Of a stretch of DNA of 6,662 bases, positions 5,703 to 6,662 are shown one piece after another. A program made the position numbers and the translations under genes. Origin of the DNA: Mycoplasmatota bacterium. Its GTDB lineage: Bacteria > Bacillota_I > Bacilli_A > Izemoplasmatales > Izemoplasmataceae. The notes under the pieces were generated by a model that was not told the DNA's origin, did not search any database, and was given only the letters and a program-made list of their open reading frames with translations. The stretch is taken from the NCBI GenBank assembly GCA_022712785.1, contig JAFLJX010000025.1, forward strand, positions 1-6,662, given 5' to 3'. Each line of letters opens with the position of its first letter. Position 1 is the stretch's first letter.

Positions 5703-6662
5703 ATGGCAAATATAGAAAGTCCTAAAGTATTTATTTCATATGCTTGGACGGATGAAGAGTATGCACAGCGAGTAGTTGATTTCTCAAAAAGATTAATTAG
5801 TGATGGAATAGAGGTATTACTAGATAAATTTGAGATGACTCCTGGGAAAGAATTAAATGACTTTATGGAAAAGTGTGTAAAGGATGATACTGTAACTAAT
5901 GTAATTATCTTATTAAATCCAACATATGCACAAAGAGCTGATAACAGACAAGGTGGAGTCGGGAAAGAAACACAGATTATTTCTGAAGAAGTTTATAATG
6001 ATGTTGGACAAACAAAATTTGTTCCAGTAATTTTTGAAGTTGAGGATGGAGATTTTAGTAAAAGCAAACCAATATTCTTGAAATCAAGAGTTCATATTAA
6101 CTTGTCAGAAAGGGAAAGTTATGCTAGGAATTATATGAACTTGGTAAGAAACCTTTATGGGGAACTAGAATATCAAAAACCTGTAAAAGGTGAAAAACCA
6201 TCTTGGGTAGATCATGAACCAGAGGTAACGGGAGTAACTCACACTATCAAGGAGTTCATTAGAAAAGATAATTATAAAGATTTACCAGAAAGACTTATTG
6301 AAGATTCATTAGATGCTATTATTCAATCAATACTAGCAGATGAAGTTTTTGTTAATAATGATTCATGGCAAGTTGATAAAATCTATGAAACTTATCAATA
6401 TTTAACAGTTTATAGAAATGATTTTATTGAACTAGTAAACACCACTTGTGAAATTGATGGTGTATCAAGCAAATATATTAGATTTTTCGAAATGCTTAAA
6501 GATCAAGGAGCAAAATATGTGAATAATGATCAAATCAAAAACGACTATTTGCGTACTTTAGCACATGAGCTAGTGATTTATGTTATTGCTATATTCCTAA
6601 GAAAAGACAAATTCAAGTTGATTAATGAATTAGTCTATACCCCGTATAGATCGGAAGAGCGT
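5703..6662 (+). CDS. SEFIR (TIR-like) domain protein, partial at 3' end; candidate phage-defence effector
   Basis: The frame is open from ATG 5703 to the window end without a stop. The first 315 codons (to 6647) look genuine; the last five come from sequencing adapter. Residues about 6-150 match a bacterial SEFIR domain, a TIR relative: PKVFISYAW (7-15), the DGIEVLLDKFEMTPG loop (34-48), a beta strand NVIILLNPTYAQRADNR (66-82) and GGVGKETQIISEE (84-96). E89 in that last motif is a candidate catalytic glutamate by analogy with NAD-cleaving TIR domains; this is inference. A linker with PSWVDHEPE (166-173) leads to a helical region (about 180-315) of unknown fold ending in YLRTLAHELVIYVIAIFLR, possibly a sensing or oligomerising part. 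SEFIR proteins are known as single-gene phage-defence systems. The gene lies 30 bases after abiEii on the same strand. The full length and C-terminus cannot be known. Confidence 0.85.
   Translation, partial: MANIESPKVFISYAWTDEEYAQRVVDFSKRLISDGIEVLLDKFEMTPGKELNDFMEKCVKDDTVTNVIILLNPTYAQRADNRQGGVGKETQIISEEVYNDVGQTKFVPVIFEVEDGDFSKSKPIFLKSRVHINLSERESYARNYMNLVRNLYGELEYQKPVKGEKPSWVDHEPEVTGVTHTIKEFIRKDNYKDLPERLIEDSLDAIIQSILADEVFVNNDSWQVDKIYETYQYLTVYRNDFIELVNTTCEIDGVSSKYIRFFEMLKDQGAKYVNNDQIKNDYLRTLAHELVIYVIAIFLRKDKFKLINELVYTPYRSEER
6648..6662 (+). other. Illumina TruSeq adapter read-through at contig end
   Basis: The terminal 15 bases AGATCGGAAGAGCGT are identical to the start of the standard Illumina TruSeq adapter. 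They sit exactly at the end of the window, where untrimmed adapter would be. They are not biological sequence and add five false residues (RSEER) to the SEFIR protein. Confidence 0.93.

Overview
The window is AT-rich DNA that looks like a low-GC Gram-positive-type bacterium (Bacillota or an Acholeplasma/Izemoplasma-like Mycoplasmatota). The evidence is strong A/T bias at third codon positions, AGA/AAA-rich coding, purine-rich GGAGG/AAGGAG ribosome binding sites, TATAAT-type promoters and a tRNA with an encoded CCA. Every tryptophan in the intact genes is TGG, so TGA is read here as a stop (genetic code 11, not the Mycoplasma code). The species cannot be fixed from sequence alone.

Layout. Positions 1-143 hold a bidirectional hairpin terminator and no convincing gene. 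Positions 144-2537 (minus strand) encode a 797-residue membrane sensor with a 5TM LytS-type input region, two PAS domains, an intact GGDEF domain and an intact HD-GYP domain; it should both make and degrade cyclic di-GMP. Divergent from it, with its own consensus promoter, is a complete tRNA-Cys(GCA) gene at 2678-2752. These two look like chromosomal backbone.

Downstream of the tRNA the character changes to an accessory region, as is common at tRNA integration hot spots. First comes a decayed gene (2925-3632): one continuous reading frame broken by an in-frame TGA and lacking a normal start. Next is a non-coding stretch (3633-3973) with four perfect-armed inverted repeats. Then come the overlapping genes of a type IV AbiE toxin-antitoxin pair (AbiEi 3974-4729, AbiEii 4716-5672), and 30 bases later a gene starting at 5703 with an N-terminal SEFIR (TIR-like) domain that runs off the window end. 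This is a small defence cluster: a self-regulated nucleotidyltransferase toxin-antitoxin pair beside a SEFIR protein, a class known as single-gene phage defence.

The abiE promoter is readable in detail: TTGTTA-17-TAAAAT with a perfect 10-bp inverted repeat flanking the -35 box, fitting AbiEi autorepression. The SEFIR gene has an extended -10 box of its own (TGaTATAAT), so it may be co-transcribed with abiE, independently transcribed, or both.

The last 15 bases (6648-6662) exactly match the start of the Illumina TruSeq adapter. The SEFIR gene therefore stops at an assembly artefact, and its last five apparent residues are not biological.
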